A program made the translations under genes and the position numbers. Shown piece by piece: positions 19,678 through 29,126 of a stretch of DNA of 64,000 nucleotides. The notes beneath the pieces were generated by a model. It worked only from the letters and a program-made list of their open reading frames with translations. It searched no databases and was not told the origin of the DNA. The first letter of the stretch is position 1; the number at the start of each line of letters is the position of its first letter. The stretch is taken from NCBI RefSeq assembly GCF_002752675.1, contig NZ_CP024608.1, positions 4,092,001 to 4,156,000 on the forward strand, in the 5' to 3' direction. This stretch comes from Massilia violaceinigra (GTDB lineage Bacteria > Pseudomonadota > Gammaproteobacteria > Burkholderiales > Burkholderiaceae_D).

Positions 19678-19699
19678 GCGGGGCGCATTGCCCCGCTTT
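19678..19699 (+). terminator. Possible terminator after cheZ
   Basis: The perfect 7-bp GC stem GCGGGGC/GCCCCGC (19678-19684 and 19690-19696) with a 5-base loop is followed by only TTT. It lies between cheZ and the HDOD gene and may cause partial termination. Confidence 0.45.
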
Positions 19700-19728
19700 C
19701 GCATGGCACCACCTAAACGACCCATACA

Positions 19729-20937
19729 ATGCACGAATCAAACTTTATCGTCCGCGAACCCCTGCTCGATCCCAAGCAGCGCGTGATCGGTTATGAATTA
19801 TCCTGGCAGCATCACGAAGACCAGCCCGTCACCGACGAAGAGCTCGAGGCGCTGATCGGCTTCGTCGCCGAGAACGTCAATGACGACGAGCACGGCTGGC
19901 TGTTGAAAGACAAAGTCCTGTTCCTCGACGCGGTCCCGAACATGCTCTCGACCGACGCCCTGTTCGCCATGCCGCCCGAGCGCACCGTGCTGACCATGAA
20001 GGCTTCCGACCTGGCCGACCCGGACACCCTGGCGGCGGTGCAGGGCTTGCGTGCCGGCGGCGTCGGCATTTCGGTGCGCGACGGCGACCTGGCCCACCTC
20101 GGCAAGAACCTCGGCATGAGCGCTTCCTACATCGAAGTGCGCTTCTCGGGCGCGGACGTGGCGTCCCAGGCGCGCACGTATGCGGCCGCCAAGCAATCGT
20201 CGGTGCGCATGGTGGGCCGTCCGGTCACCACCTGGGCCGACTTCGACGCCTGCGCCGCGCTCGGGCTCGATGCCTTCGTCGGCAAGCTGCACCTGACGCC
20301 GCGCGCCGGCACGCCCGTCAAGGGCATGAACCCGGCCCAGACCATCATCCTGCAACTGATGCAGATGGTGCAAAAGAACGAAGACATACCCAAGATCGAA
20401 AGCGTGCTCAAGCGCGATCCGGCGCTCTCGTACAAGCTGCTGCGCTTCATCAACTCGGCCGGTTTCGGGGTCGGGCGCGAAATTCAATCGCTACGCCAGG
20501 CCATCACCATGCTCGGCTATTCGCCCATGTACCGCTGGCTGACCCTGTTGCTGGCCACGGCCAGCACCAGCGGCTACTCGCCGGTGCTGATGGAAACGGC
20601 GGTCGTGCGCGGCCGCCTGACCGAGCTGCTCGGCAACAAAGGCTTGCCGCGCAGCGAGAGCGAAAACCTGTTCATGACCGGCATGTTCTCGCTGCTCGAC
20701 CGTCTGCTGGGCCTGTCGATGAAAGAAGTGCTCGACACCATCCAGCTGCCGGACGAAGTGGTGCGCGCGCTGCTCACCCGTGGCGGGGCGTATGGCCCGT
20801 ACCTGGCGCTGGCCGAAGCGTGCGAGCTCAACTCGCAGCTGGTCGCCTCGCTGGCCAAGTCGATCAACATCACGCCGGTCGACGTCAACAAGGCCCACCT
20901 GTCGGCACTTGCCTGGGCGCAAAACGTCAGCACCTGA
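19729..20937 (+). CDS. HDOD-domain protein with degenerate EAL domain
   Basis: The 402-residue protein has the YuxH/CdgJ architecture. An N-terminal EAL-like domain (about 1-190) is followed by a C-terminal HDOD domain (about 200-395, with VLKRDPALSYKLLRFINSAGFG and SLRQAITMLGY). The EAL signature is replaced by REPLLDPKQRVIGYELSW, and the metal-binding residues of active phosphodiesterases are not recognisable, so it probably does not hydrolyse c-di-GMP. Homologs of this architecture act in motility and c-di-GMP control. It is 73 bp downstream of cheZ on the same strand. Confidence 0.88.
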   Translation: MHESNFIVREPLLDPKQRVIGYELSWQHHEDQPVTDEELEALIGFVAENVNDDEHGWLLKDKVLFLDAVPNMLSTDALFAMPPERTVLTMKASDLADPDTLAAVQGLRAGGVGISVRDGDLAHLGKNLGMSASYIEVRFSGADVASQARTYAAAKQSSVRMVGRPVTTWADFDACAALGLDAFVGKLHLTPRAGTPVKGMNPAQTIILQLMQMVQKNEDIPKIESVLKRDPALSYKLLRFINSAGFGVGREIQSLRQAITMLGYSPMYRWLTLLLATASTSGYSPVLMETAVVRGRLTELLGNKGLPRSESENLFMTGMFSLLDRLLGLSMKEVLDTIQLPDEVVRALLTRGGAYGPYLALAEACELNSQLVASLAKSINITPVDVNKAHLSALAWAQNVST

Positions 20938-20961
20938 CCATCCGCCTTGCCTTTGTTGCCC

Positions 20962-21202
20962 AACCGGGGTCAGACCTCCGATTAGAAATCTTTCTAATCG
21001 GAGGTCTGACCCTAATGCCGTTAACTTAAGCTCCGTCATTCCTGCCATTGGCAGAAATGACTTCCCGCGCAGGCGGGAATCCAAGTTCGTCGAGCCGCCT
21101 GTGACTGCGCTACGGAATTGGATTCCCGCGCGGGAATGACGGTTTTGAAGTTTGCGGTCGGAAAACGGCTTAACTTTACGGCATTAAGGTCTGACCCCGG
21201 TT
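20962..21202. repeat. Composite inverted-repeat element with inner 46-bp palindrome (copy A)
   Basis: The outer ends are perfect 16-bp inverted repeats (AACCGGGGTCAGACCT at 20962-20977; complement at 21187-21202). The inverted match continues imperfectly inward (21014-21030 against 21168-21184, 15 of 17). An inner perfect palindrome occupies 20967-21012 (22-bp arms, loop TC) with core GATTAGAAATCTTTCTAATC. A second repeat family (21033-21142) is nested inside. A related element lies at 22421-22641. No transposase is present, so these look like non-autonomous or REP-type elements. Confidence 0.8.
21033..21142. repeat. Palindromic intergenic repeat (family GTCATTCCCGCG...), copy 2, nested
   Basis: The segment shows CTTCCCGCGCAGGCGGGAAT at 21061-21080 and its partly deleted complement at 21118-21142, with a further CCGTCATTCCTGCC start at 21033. 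It is the same family as at 790-872 and is nested inside the composite element. Confidence 0.75.
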
Positions 21203-21217
21203 CTTTCACGACCGCGA

Positions 21218-21691
21218 ATGCACATGAAGAACGGCACATTCCTCTCACCCATCGGGATCGGACGTCTCCTTCTGCTCGTCGGCCTGCTGGCCGCGGGCGC
21301 CGGTGCGCAGGCCCAGGATGGGGCCGGTGCGGCCCCGAAGGAAGCGGCCGCGCCGCCAAACGACACCCCGAAGACACCGGACGAGACGTCCTCTGTCGAC
21401 GTGGCGGCCCGGATTGTTCCGTCGCCGTGGTCGCCGTTCCGATACTGCACCTCGCCGCAATACCCTAAAGGTTCGCTGCGCAACGGGGAAGAAGGCGTGG
21501 TCAACATCGCCTTTCAGGTTGCGGAGAACGGTCAGGTGATCGATCCGCGCATCATGAAATCGAGTGGATTCGAGACGCTGGACAAGGCCGCCATTGGCGC
21601 GCTGTTAAAGTGCCGCTTTGCGCCCGCCGTCATGTTTGGCGTGCCGATTCGAAAATGGCTGGGGACGGGATATAACTTTGTGATCCATTGA
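21218..21691 (+). CDS. Periplasmic TonB C-terminal-domain protein
   Basis: A 157-residue protein with an N-terminal hydrophobic segment ending GAGAQAQ (signal peptide or anchor), an Ala/Pro-rich spacer, and a TonB C-terminal fold (about 75-157: YPKGSLRNGEEGVVNIAFQVAENG, then LDKAAIGALLKCRF). It lacks the long Pro-Lys periplasm-spanning segment of true TonB, and exbBD are not nearby. A structural or accessory envelope role is more likely than energy transduction. Two cysteines (CTSPQYP, LKCRF) could form a disulfide. Confidence 0.75.
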   Translation: MHMKNGTFLSPIGIGRLLLLVGLLAAGAGAQAQDGAGAAPKEAAAPPNDTPKTPDETSSVDVAARIVPSPWSPFRYCTSPQYPKGSLRNGEEGVVNIAFQVAENGQVIDPRIMKSSGFETLDKAAIGALLKCRFAPAVMFGVPIRKWLGTGYNFVIH

Positions 21692-21710
21692 CGGAGGTTA
21701 TCTTGCTAAA

Positions 21711-22028
21711 ATGCCATTGCGCATGAAGGTCTATCTGGACGATGAGCGAGCCACGCCCGATGGCTGGGTGCGGGTGTACTGGCCGGACGAGGCGATCGCC
21801 CTGCTGGCGCGCGGGGAAGTGACGCACATCAGCCTCGACCACGATCTGGGCGATGACGCGCGCGGCACCGGTTACGACGTGGTGCTGTGGATCGAGGAGC
21901 AGGTATTCACCGCGGGTTTTCGCCCGCCCGCGATGCGGGTGCACTCGGCCAATGCCTCCGCGCGGGAAAAAATGGAAGCGGGAATCAGAACAATCGAAGC
22001 TTACGCCGGCCATGCTGGCACTGAATAA
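21711..22028 (+). CDS. Cyclic-phosphate-processing receiver-like domain protein
   Basis: A 105-residue stand-alone receiver-fold protein. MKVYLDDERATPDGW contains an acidic triplet, ISLDHDLGDD a second acidic cluster at the phosphoacceptor position and VHSANASAREKM a late conserved block. From memory this matches the family annotated as cyclic-phosphate processing receiver domain, proposed to act on cyclic-phosphate-ended substrates rather than as a phosphotransfer partner. GGAGG lies 13 bp before the ATG at 21711; another ATG at 21723 is possible. Confidence 0.7.
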   Translation: MPLRMKVYLDDERATPDGWVRVYWPDEAIALLARGEVTHISLDHDLGDDARGTGYDVVLWIEEQVFTAGFRPPAMRVHSANASAREKMEAGIRTIEAYAGHAGTE

Positions 22029-22038
22029 AGGAAATTTT

Positions 22039-22389
22039 GTGGGGAAACAATTGATCTCACGTGTGATCGCAGGCGCCCTGATCGCCGTGTTATCGGGCGC
22101 GGCATGCGCCAATCCGGTTCACATGACGCTGGCAAAGATGACGCAAACCAAGCGCAAGGCGGCGCTGGGGGAGGCGGTGACGGATGCGGGCATCAAATGC
22201 ATCGGCATCAAGCGCGCGATCTATCAAGGTAGCGATGAGCGCGACACGGCGCTGTGGAGTGCCCGCTGCGTCGATGGCAGGCTGTTCGCGGTGGAGATCG
22301 ACAGCGACGCGCAAGGCACGACGCGCGTACAGCGTTGCAAGTCGCGCAAACGGGGCGCCAGCAACTGCAAGTTCAAGGGCAGATTCTGA
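22039..22389 (+). CDS. Small secreted Cys-containing hypothetical protein
   Basis: The GTG at 22039 is preceded by AAAGGAAA at suitable spacing and gives a clean Sec signal peptide ending SGAACA, followed by a basic domain of about 93 residues. Four cysteines in the mature part (IKC, ARC, QRC, NCK) could make two disulfides. An upstream ATG at 22012 would spoil the signal peptide and overlap the preceding gene. Not recognised as a known family. Confidence 0.65.
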   Translation: MGKQLISRVIAGALIAVLSGAACANPVHMTLAKMTQTKRKAALGEAVTDAGIKCIGIKRAIYQGSDERDTALWSARCVDGRLFAVEIDSDAQGTTRVQRCKSRKRGASNCKFKGRF

Positions 22390-22420
22390 CGGCTGCAAGC
22401 GCGCGACCGGCGTAAGCAAA

Positions 22421-22641
22421 ACCGGGGTCAGAGCTCTAGCAAAACCGGGGTCATAGCAAAACCGGGGTCAGAGCTCTGATTAGAAATCTTTCTAATCAGA
22501 GCTCTGACCCCGGTGCGAGTATGTTGCGATAATGTTGCTGAATCGCGGTTCATTCCTGGTTATGTCGACGAAAGCATCCGACATCGGTCAGGGCAAGAAC
22601 AAAAATCGGTCGTGTTTCAATTTAGAGCTCTGACCCCGGTT
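22421..22641. repeat. Composite inverted-repeat element with 54-bp palindrome (copy B)
   Basis: The unit ACCGGGGTCAGAGCTCT occurs at 22421-22437, a shortened ACCGGGGTCA at 22444-22453, and a perfect palindrome at 22461-22514 (26-bp arms, loop TC). The inverted unit recurs at 22624-22640. The palindrome core GATTAGAAATCTTTCTAATC is identical to that of the element at 20962-21202. The stretch 22515-22623 holds no credible gene. Confidence 0.8.
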
Positions 22642-22686
22642 GTCGGAACTTTTCGCCTTCCGGCGTCGGCGTGTGGCGCGGCGGTG

Positions 22687-23538
<852 letters not shown>

Positions 23539-23563
23539 TCAAACGGGTATCAAATGAATCGGC

Positions 23564-24460
23564 TTACGCCGGGGAGTAGGCGAGGCGCACGTAAATCGGC
23601 GCGAACGGCTCGGCCTGGGTAATTTCTATCAGGGTTTCCTTGGCCAGTTCCAGCATGGCCACGAAGTGCACCACGACGATGGGCACGCCGCCCTGGCCCT
23701 GGAACAAATCGGCGAATTCTACGAAGCGCGCCGATTGCAGTTGCCGCAAAATCGAGGTCATGTGCTCGCGCACCGACAGTTCCTGGCGGCTGATGCGGTG
23801 ATGCTGGGTCAGCTTGGCGCGCTTGAGCACGTCCAGCCAGGCGCGCTGCAAGTCCACCGGGTCGACATCGGGCCAGTTGGGGATGTTGCTCTGTTCGACG
23901 AACAGGGCGGGGCGGGTGAAGTCGCGGTCGAGCTGGGGAATGGCGTTGATTTCGTAGGCGGCCAGCTTGATCTGCTCGTAGTCGAGCAGGCGCCGCACCA
24001 AGTCGGCGCGCGGATCGTAGGTGTCGAGCAGGTCGTCGTCGACCACGCGCTGCGGCAGCAGCATGCGCGACTTGATTTCGATCAGCATGGCGGCCATCAG
24101 CAGGTATTCGGCGGCCAGTTCCAGGTTGTGCAGGCGGATCTGGTCGACATATTTCAGATATTGCAGGGTGACCTGCGCCATCGGAATGTCGAGGATGTTG
24201 AAGTTTTGCTTGCGGATCAGGTACAGCAGCAGGTCGAGCGGACCTTCGAAGGCGTCCAGGAAGATCTCGAGCGCGTCGGGCGGGATGAACAGGTCGGTCG
24301 GCATGCGCAGCAGCGGCTCGCCGTATAGACGGGCAAAGGCGGGCACCTCGGGCGCTGTTTCCAGCACCGCCGGCAGCTCGACCGGCGCGGCAGGCGCGTC
24401 GCTCAGCAAGCCACCTGGCTCGGTGGCGAGTTCCTCCGTCGCCGCCTCTTCTGGCAACAT
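23564..24460 (-). CDS. scpA: Segregation and condensation protein A
   Basis: A 298-residue kleisin that bridges SMC heads with ScpB in chromosome condensation. The hallmark FEGPLDLLLYLIRKQNFNILDIP lies near residues 71-93. The C-terminal winged-helix part shows VVVHFVAMLELAKE. The N-terminal 50 residues are an acidic, Ala/Pro-rich extension typical of betaproteobacteria. It lies directly after the DUF3460 gene. scpB is not in view. Confidence 0.95.
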   Translation of the reverse strand: MLPEEAATEELATEPGGLLSDAPAAPVELPAVLETAPEVPAFARLYGEPLLRMPTDLFIPPDALEIFLDAFEGPLDLLLYLIRKQNFNILDIPMAQVTLQYLKYVDQIRLHNLELAAEYLLMAAMLIEIKSRMLLPQRVVDDDLLDTYDPRADLVRRLLDYEQIKLAAYEINAIPQLDRDFTRPALFVEQSNIPNWPDVDPVDLQRAWLDVLKRAKLTQHHRISRQELSVREHMTSILRQLQSARFVEFADLFQGQGGVPIVVVHFVAMLELAKETLIEITQAEPFAPIYVRLAYSPA

Positions 24461-24477
24461 GGTCTCGCCCTTGGACG

Positions 24478-24687
24478 TCAGAGTTTGTTCTGGTACACGT
24501 ACGCTTGTTGGCTGACGCGCGATTCCTTGGTTTTATCCTGCTCGGCCAGGGAAGTCGGCGCCTTGTCCCACAGCAGCGCACGGCCGGCGATCTGACCAGC
24601 TTCCATCTCGGGATTCTTGGCCTTGAGTTCGCGGATGAACTTGGTGTGGTCGGATTCGTACAGCTGGAATTGTTTGGTCAGTTTCAT
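24478..24687 (-). CDS. DUF3460 family protein
   Basis: A 69-residue small basic protein (KQFQLYESDHTKFIRELKAKNPEMEAGQ...) that matches the DUF3460 family typically encoded upstream of scpA in Burkholderiales. The ATG at 24687 aligns with the family start. A 16-residue upstream extension would be encoded by a tandem repeat and is unlikely. No enzymatic motif is visible. It is probably the first gene of the operon. Confidence 0.85.
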   Translation of the reverse strand: MKLTKQFQLYESDHTKFIRELKAKNPEMEAGQIAGRALLWDKAPTSLAEQDKTKESRVSQQAYVYQNKL

Positions 24688-24698
24688 GATATGGACAC

Positions 24699-24730
24699 GG
24701 GTAGCGACGCGGGTAGCGCCTTGGGTAGCG
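24699..24730. repeat. Three 12-bp-spaced GGGTAGCG repeats upstream of DUF3460 gene
   Basis: GGGTAGCG occurs at 24699-24706, 24711-24718 and 24723-24730, exactly 12 bp apart, in the leader of the DUF3460-scpA-panC operon. It may be a regulatory iteron or simple slippage. Confidence 0.6.
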
Positions 24731-24814
24731 GACAATGCTATTTTACCGCGAGCAAGGCGGCAGGGGGAATTCGTCGGCCGCCACGGCGGCCGACGACCAG
24801 TTGCGCTCGCGCGC

Positions 24815-26131
24815 TTACGGGTGCAGCAGGTTCAGTTGCTTGGCGATGATGTCGTGATTGAGCCACACCACCGGGGCGATTTTCTCGGCCGCGCCGTGGA
24901 ACATCAGCGGACCGGCGCTTTCCAGCACCAGCGCGCTCAGGTGGTCGGTGATCAGGGCCTTGCGGTCCTTGTGCAGCTTGGTCATTTCGTCCGAAGTGCC
25001 GATCATCACTTCCGCCAGGGGCGGCGTGTTGTCCATCGGCCAGGCCTCGAAGTTGCGGAAACTGGCGCTGACCGGGTCATTGTTATAGGCCTCGATCTGG
25101 TCGATCAGGCTTTGCAGCGAGACGCCATCGTTCAGCAGTTCCTGGCAGGTGGCCCATTGCTGCTCGGCCCAGGCGCCGCCGCCTTCGCGCTTGAGCGCGG
25201 CGAGCAGGGGGAACAGCGACAGTTCGACACCAGCGAAAATGTCCGACGAGTTGGTGCGGATTTCCGGGCAGTTGAACACGGTCGCGCTAACTCCCTGCGC
25301 CCAGGCTGCCTGCGCAACACTTTCGAGGCGCATCTTGGCGTAGCCCTGGGTGTAGTTGGTGTAGGTCTGCCACTGGTACTTGCCGTCGATCAGGATTTCG
25401 CTGCCGTGGTAGCCGTAGGCCGTGTAGCGCACCTGGCCGCCCTTGGCGGTGATGCGATCGCGGATGGCGGCGCTGGCGGTAATCAGGTGTTGCAGGGTGT
25501 TGGCGGTGACTTCGTCGAAGTTCATCAAAATCAGCTTGCCGAGGTCGCTGTCGAGCAGTTCGCGCGAGGACATGAAGCGCTCGCCGCGGCCTTTATAGAT
25601 ACGGTTGGCGATGGCCAGGAACGCCTTGATCTTCGGAATGCCGCCGGCCATGGTGTGGGCGAAGAAGACATTGCTGCCGTCTGGAATGAGCTTGTCGATC
25701 TCGGCCATCGCCTGGGCGGCGGAGGCGGCGAAGCGGCGCACGCCGACTTCACGGCAGCGCTCGACAGCGGCCCAGTCCAGCTTTTCGTCCTGCCAGCCCT
25801 TGAGGGTGAGGCCGGCCAGCATTTCGGTCGGGTTCTGTTCGCCTTCAGGCGCGTCGAGGTCGAAGCCGGCCATCAGCGGCACGTTGATGATGCGTCCGCC
25901 CAGCTTGGCTTCGGCTTCGGCCAGTTCTTCTTCGTTGAGTGCGCGCAGCGCGTTGTTGTCGTCGCGGCGGCCGACGGTGATGCCGACGATGGTCATGCCG
26001 GCCTTGCGTGCCTCATCGATCAGGCCGTTAGCGTAGCCGCGGCCGAACAGTTCGCCGAACAGTACGAACACGTCGCCCTTGCGAAACAGGTTGGCGTGCG
26101 GGATGTGCCTCAAGGAAGTCAATTCGGTCAT
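24815..26131 (-). CDS. FabMG-like / SDR-like uncharacterised protein (putative enoyl-ACP reductase family)
   Basis: The product is 438 residues. The N-terminal half resembles a Rossmann domain (VFVLFGELFGRGYANGL, then GMTIVGITVGRRD), consistent with nucleotide binding and a degenerate SDR glycine motif. From memory, close homologs in Burkholderiales are labelled enoyl ACP reductase FabMG family. I cannot confirm catalytic residues. The ATG at 26131 was chosen over a GTG at 26140. The gene is monocistronic and its upstream region contains three palindromic decamers (26261-26297). Confidence 0.5.
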   Translation of the reverse strand: MTELTSLRHIPHANLFRKGDVFVLFGELFGRGYANGLIDEARKAGMTIVGITVGRRDDNNALRALNEEELAEAEAKLGGRIINVPLMAGFDLDAPEGEQNPTEMLAGLTLKGWQDEKLDWAAVERCREVGVRRFAASAAQAMAEIDKLIPDGSNVFFAHTMAGGIPKIKAFLAIANRIYKGRGERFMSSRELLDSDLGKLILMNFDEVTANTLQHLITASAAIRDRITAKGGQVRYTAYGYHGSEILIDGKYQWQTYTNYTQGYAKMRLESVAQAAWAQGVSATVFNCPEIRTNSSDIFAGVELSLFPLLAALKREGGGAWAEQQWATCQELLNDGVSLQSLIDQIEAYNNDPVSASFRNFEAWPMDNTPPLAEVMIGTSDEMTKLHKDRKALITDHLSALVLESAGPLMFHGAAEKIAPVVWLNHDIIAKQLNLLHP

Positions 26132-26260
26132 AGATACCACTCAAAAGTAAGAAGGTTCGGGCCCCGGGCCCACCACCCCGGCCGGCGCCATGAGGGCGCA
26201 GGTGCGGGGCATGTTGTTTTTCTCGTCAAGCGCGACATTATAGCCCCCCGCTTGCGGCGT

Positions 26261-26297
26261 CCGATTTCGGCGCCCGATATCGGCGTTCCGATATCGG
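26261..26297. promoter_or_regulatory. Triple palindromic decamer, candidate operator
   Basis: CCGATTTCGG (26261-26270), CCGATATCGG (26274-26283) and CCGATATCGG (26288-26297) form three near-identical palindromes 13-14 bp apart. They lie between the GNAT stop and the FabMG-like gene, about 130-165 bp before its start. Cooperative binding by a dimeric repressor is a plausible explanation. Confidence 0.55.
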
Positions 26298-26332
26298 CAA
26301 CCATGTGATTAAGGACTAGGGTGGTGATCGTC

Positions 26333-26812
26333 TCAATGGCGCAGCACGCGCCGCATGACGCGCGGCGGCGGTTCGAGCGCGTTGGCGTGGGAGTATTCAA
26401 GTTCGTCGGCCAGCTCGAATTCGTAGGCGGCGTACAGGTCGAGCAGCTTGGGTTGGTCGTTGCGCACGGCCAGGCGTAGTTCCTGCACGCCGCTGGCCAG
26501 GCCCTGGTGAATCACCGCTTCGAGCAGGTGCTGCGACAGGTTGCCGCCGCGGCATTGCGGAAGCACGCCCATGCGCCGGATCTCCCACACGTCCGGCTCG
26601 AACTCGTGCGGCGCCCAGCGTACCGAGCCGACCGGCGTATCGCCCTGCAACAGGATGAAGGCGCCGCCGTCGCGCAGCTGTTCGGCCACGCGCTGGGCGG
26701 TCTCGCGGTGGCCGCTCGACGTCACCGTCACCGTACCGGCCCAGGACGCCCGGGTCAGGTCGGCGATCAGTTGGGCATCCTCATCGGCTGCCGGGCGCAC
26801 CACGAGGTTCAT
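26333..26812 (-). CDS. GNAT family N-acetyltransferase
   Basis: A 159-residue acetyl-CoA-dependent acyltransferase fold. WEIRRMGVLPQCRGGNLSQHLLEAVI contains the motif A R-x-x-G-x-G/A-type loop. AAYEFELADELEYSHAN is the motif B/C region. Start at 26812 with AAGGA upstream, 8 bp after the metG stop, so it is cotranscribed with metG. Substrate unknown. Confidence 0.85.
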   Translation of the reverse strand: MNLVVRPAADEDAQLIADLTRASWAGTVTVTSSGHRETAQRVAEQLRDGGAFILLQGDTPVGSVRWAPHEFEPDVWEIRRMGVLPQCRGGNLSQHLLEAVIHQGLASGVQELRLAVRNDQPKLLDLYAAYEFELADELEYSHANALEPPPRVMRRVLRH

Positions 26813-26820
26813 CGGCGTCC

Positions 26821-28953
26821 TTAGCGAATACGCATGCCCGGCTGCGCGCCCGGCCATGGTTCCAGCACGTATAAGCCGGGATCGGCTTTTTCGTCGGCGG
26901 CCGAGGCGCACAGAACCATGCCTTCGGAGACGCCGAATTTCATCTTGCGCGGCGCCAGGTTGGCCACCAGCACGGTCAGTTTGCCGATCAGCTGCTCGGG
27001 CGTGTAGGCCGACTTGATGCCGGAGAACACGTTGCGCAGACGGCCTTCGCCCACGTCCAGGGTCAGGCGCAGCAGCTTGTCGGAGCCGTCCACCTGTTCG
27101 CAGTTGACGATCTTGGCGATGCGCAGGTCGATCTTGGTGAAGTCGTCGATCTTGATTTCCGGCGCCAGTTCTTCGATATCGCCGCGTTCGGGCGCGTCCA
27201 GGGCCGGTGCGGGGACGGCTGGCGCCGGTGCAGGCACGGCCACCACGGCCGGCTTGTCGATCAGCGCTTCGACCATCTTGGCGTCGATGCGGGTCATCAG
27301 GTGGCTGTAGGCGCCGATTTCGCGGCCGAGCATGGTTTCGTACACGGCGGCGCCCGTCGTATCGCTCCAGGTCAACGCATCGTCGCGCAGGAATTCGGCG
27401 ACCTTGGCGGCAATTTGCGGCAGCACCGGCGAGAGCATGATGGTGATCTGGCGGAACAAGATCAGCGCTGTGGTGCAGACATCGTGCAGGTGCGCGGTTT
27501 TTTCCGGGTCCTTGGCCAAAATCCACGGCTTGTTTTCATCGACATACTGGTTGGTGATGTCGGCGATTTCCATGATTTCGCGCAGCGCCTTGCCGAACTC
27601 GCGGTTCTCGAAGTTGGCGGCGATGCTGGCCTGGCGTTCATTGCCGTCGACCGTCAGCGCGCGGCCGATCCACTGTTGCGCGTGAGGCGACAGGGTGGAG
27701 GTCAGCTTGCCCTCGAAATTCTTGGCGATGAAACCGGCGCAGCGGCTGGCGATGTTGACGTATTTGCCGATCAGGTCGCTATTCACGCGGGCAATGAAGT
27801 CCTCGCCGTTGAAGTCGAGGTCTTCGACCTTCGAGTTCAGCTTGAAGGCGATGTAGTAGCGCAGCCATTCCGGATTCATCTTCAGGTCGAGGTAGCGCAG
27901 CGGCGAAATGCCGGTGCCGCGCGACTTGGCCATCTTTTCACCGTTCAGGGTCAGGTGGCCGTGCACATTGACTTTCAGCTTGTCGATCACCGGGTGGCCG
28001 GCGAAATTGAGCATGGCTGGCCAGAACAGCAGGTGGAAGGACACAATATCCTTGCCGATGAAGTGGACTTGCTCGGTGTCCGGGTCGTTCAGCAGGGCAT
28101 CGAAATCCATCCCTTTTTTGCTGCAGTAATTTTTCAGGCTCGCCAGATAGCCGACCGGCGCGTCCAGCCAGACATAGAAAAACTTGCCCGGCGCATCAGG
28201 AATCGGGATGCCGAAGTAGGGCGCATCGCGCGAAATATCCCAGTCGGCCAGTTTTTCGCCGGCGTCGCCGAGCCACTCGGAGACCTTGTTCACCATTTCC
28301 GACTGCAAACGGCCAGGCGTGTTCAGCCATTCCTTGAGGAAGGTGTAGCAGCGCGGGTCCGACAGGGCGAAGAAATACTGTTCCGATGGCTTCAGAATCG
28401 GAGTCGAGCCGGTGAACACCGAAAACGGGTTCACCAGTTCGGTCGGCTGGTAGGCCGCGCCGCAGACTTCGCAATTGTCGCCGTACTGGTCCTTGGCGCC
28501 GCATTTCGGGCATTCGCCCTTGATGTTGCGGTCGGCCAGGAACATGCCCTTGACCGGGTCGAAGAAGCGGTCGACCGTCTTTGTGACGATCAGGCCGGTA
28601 TCGCGCAGCTTGCGATAGATGCCTTGCGACAGCTCCACGTTCTCGGGTGAATCGGTCGAGTACCAGTTATCGAAGGCAATGTGGAAGCCGTCCAGGTATT
28701 GCGGACGGTCGGCCGCGATCTTGGCCACGAATTCCTGGGGCGTGATGCCTTCCTTTTCGGCCGCGATCATGATCGGCGTGCCGTGGGTATCGTCGGCGCA
28801 GACGAAATGGACCTCGCGCTGGCCGTCCGCATCGCGTTGCATTCGCTGAAAACGGACCCAGATATCAGCCTGGATGTATTCCATCATGTGGCCGATGTGA
28901 AAGGCGCCGTTGGCGTAAGGCAGGGCGGTGGTGACGAACAGCTTGCGAGTCAT
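26821..28953 (-). CDS. metG: Methionyl-tRNA synthetase
   Basis: A 710-residue class I synthetase of the long, dimeric type. It has the HIGH motif [10 protein letters not shown], a zinc-binding knuckle with CPKC and CEVC, the KMSKS variant GEKMAKSRG, an anticodon-binding helical domain and a C-terminal tRNA-binding (EMAPII-like) domain (about 605-710, with [23 protein letters not shown]). The start at 28953 aligns with the [16 protein letters not shown] family N-terminus; upstream starts add unconserved residues. Divergent from apbC. Confidence 0.97.
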   Translation of the reverse strand: MTRKLFVTTALPYANGAFHIGHMMEYIQADIWVRFQRMQRDADGQREVHFVCADDTHGTPIMIAAEKEGITPQEFVAKIAADRPQYLDGFHIAFDNWYSTDSPENVELSQGIYRKLRDTGLIVTKTVDRFFDPVKGMFLADRNIKGECPKCGAKDQYGDNCEVCGAAYQPTELVNPFSVFTGSTPILKPSEQYFFALSDPRCYTFLKEWLNTPGRLQSEMVNKVSEWLGDAGEKLADWDISRDAPYFGIPIPDAPGKFFYVWLDAPVGYLASLKNYCSKKGMDFDALLNDPDTEQVHFIGKDIVSFHLLFWPAMLNFAGHPVIDKLKVNVHGHLTLNGEKMAKSRGTGISPLRYLDLKMNPEWLRYYIAFKLNSKVEDLDFNGEDFIARVNSDLIGKYVNIASRCAGFIAKNFEGKLTSTLSPHAQQWIGRALTVDGNERQASIAANFENREFGKALREIMEIADITNQYVDENKPWILAKDPEKTAHLHDVCTTALILFRQITIMLSPVLPQIAAKVAEFLRDDALTWSDTTGAAVYETMLGREIGAYSHLMTRIDAKMVEALIDKPAVVAVPAPAPAVPAPALDAPERGDIEELAPEIKIDDFTKIDLRIAKIVNCEQVDGSDKLLRLTLDVGEGRLRNVFSGIKSAYTPEQLIGKLTVLVANLAPRKMKFGVSEGMVLCASAADEKADPGLYVLEPWPGAQPGMRIR

Positions 28954-29126
28954 GGTTGAAATGCGCTTATTGGAAAGTTTATCAAGAAAAACAGAGAAGC
29001 ATTTTACCAGCGGATGACCCGACTGCGCACAGGGGTTTGCCCGGATTTGCCATTCAGGCAAGGCTTGACAGGGCGATTTGCGCTAAACTTCGGCATGTTT
29101 CGGCATCATATTCCCTGGAGATTTAC

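Noticed and set aside
21218..21691. True TonB energy transducer
   Set aside because: It lacks the long Pro/Lys spacer and has no exbB/exbD neighbours, so only a TonB C-terminal-domain protein is claimed.
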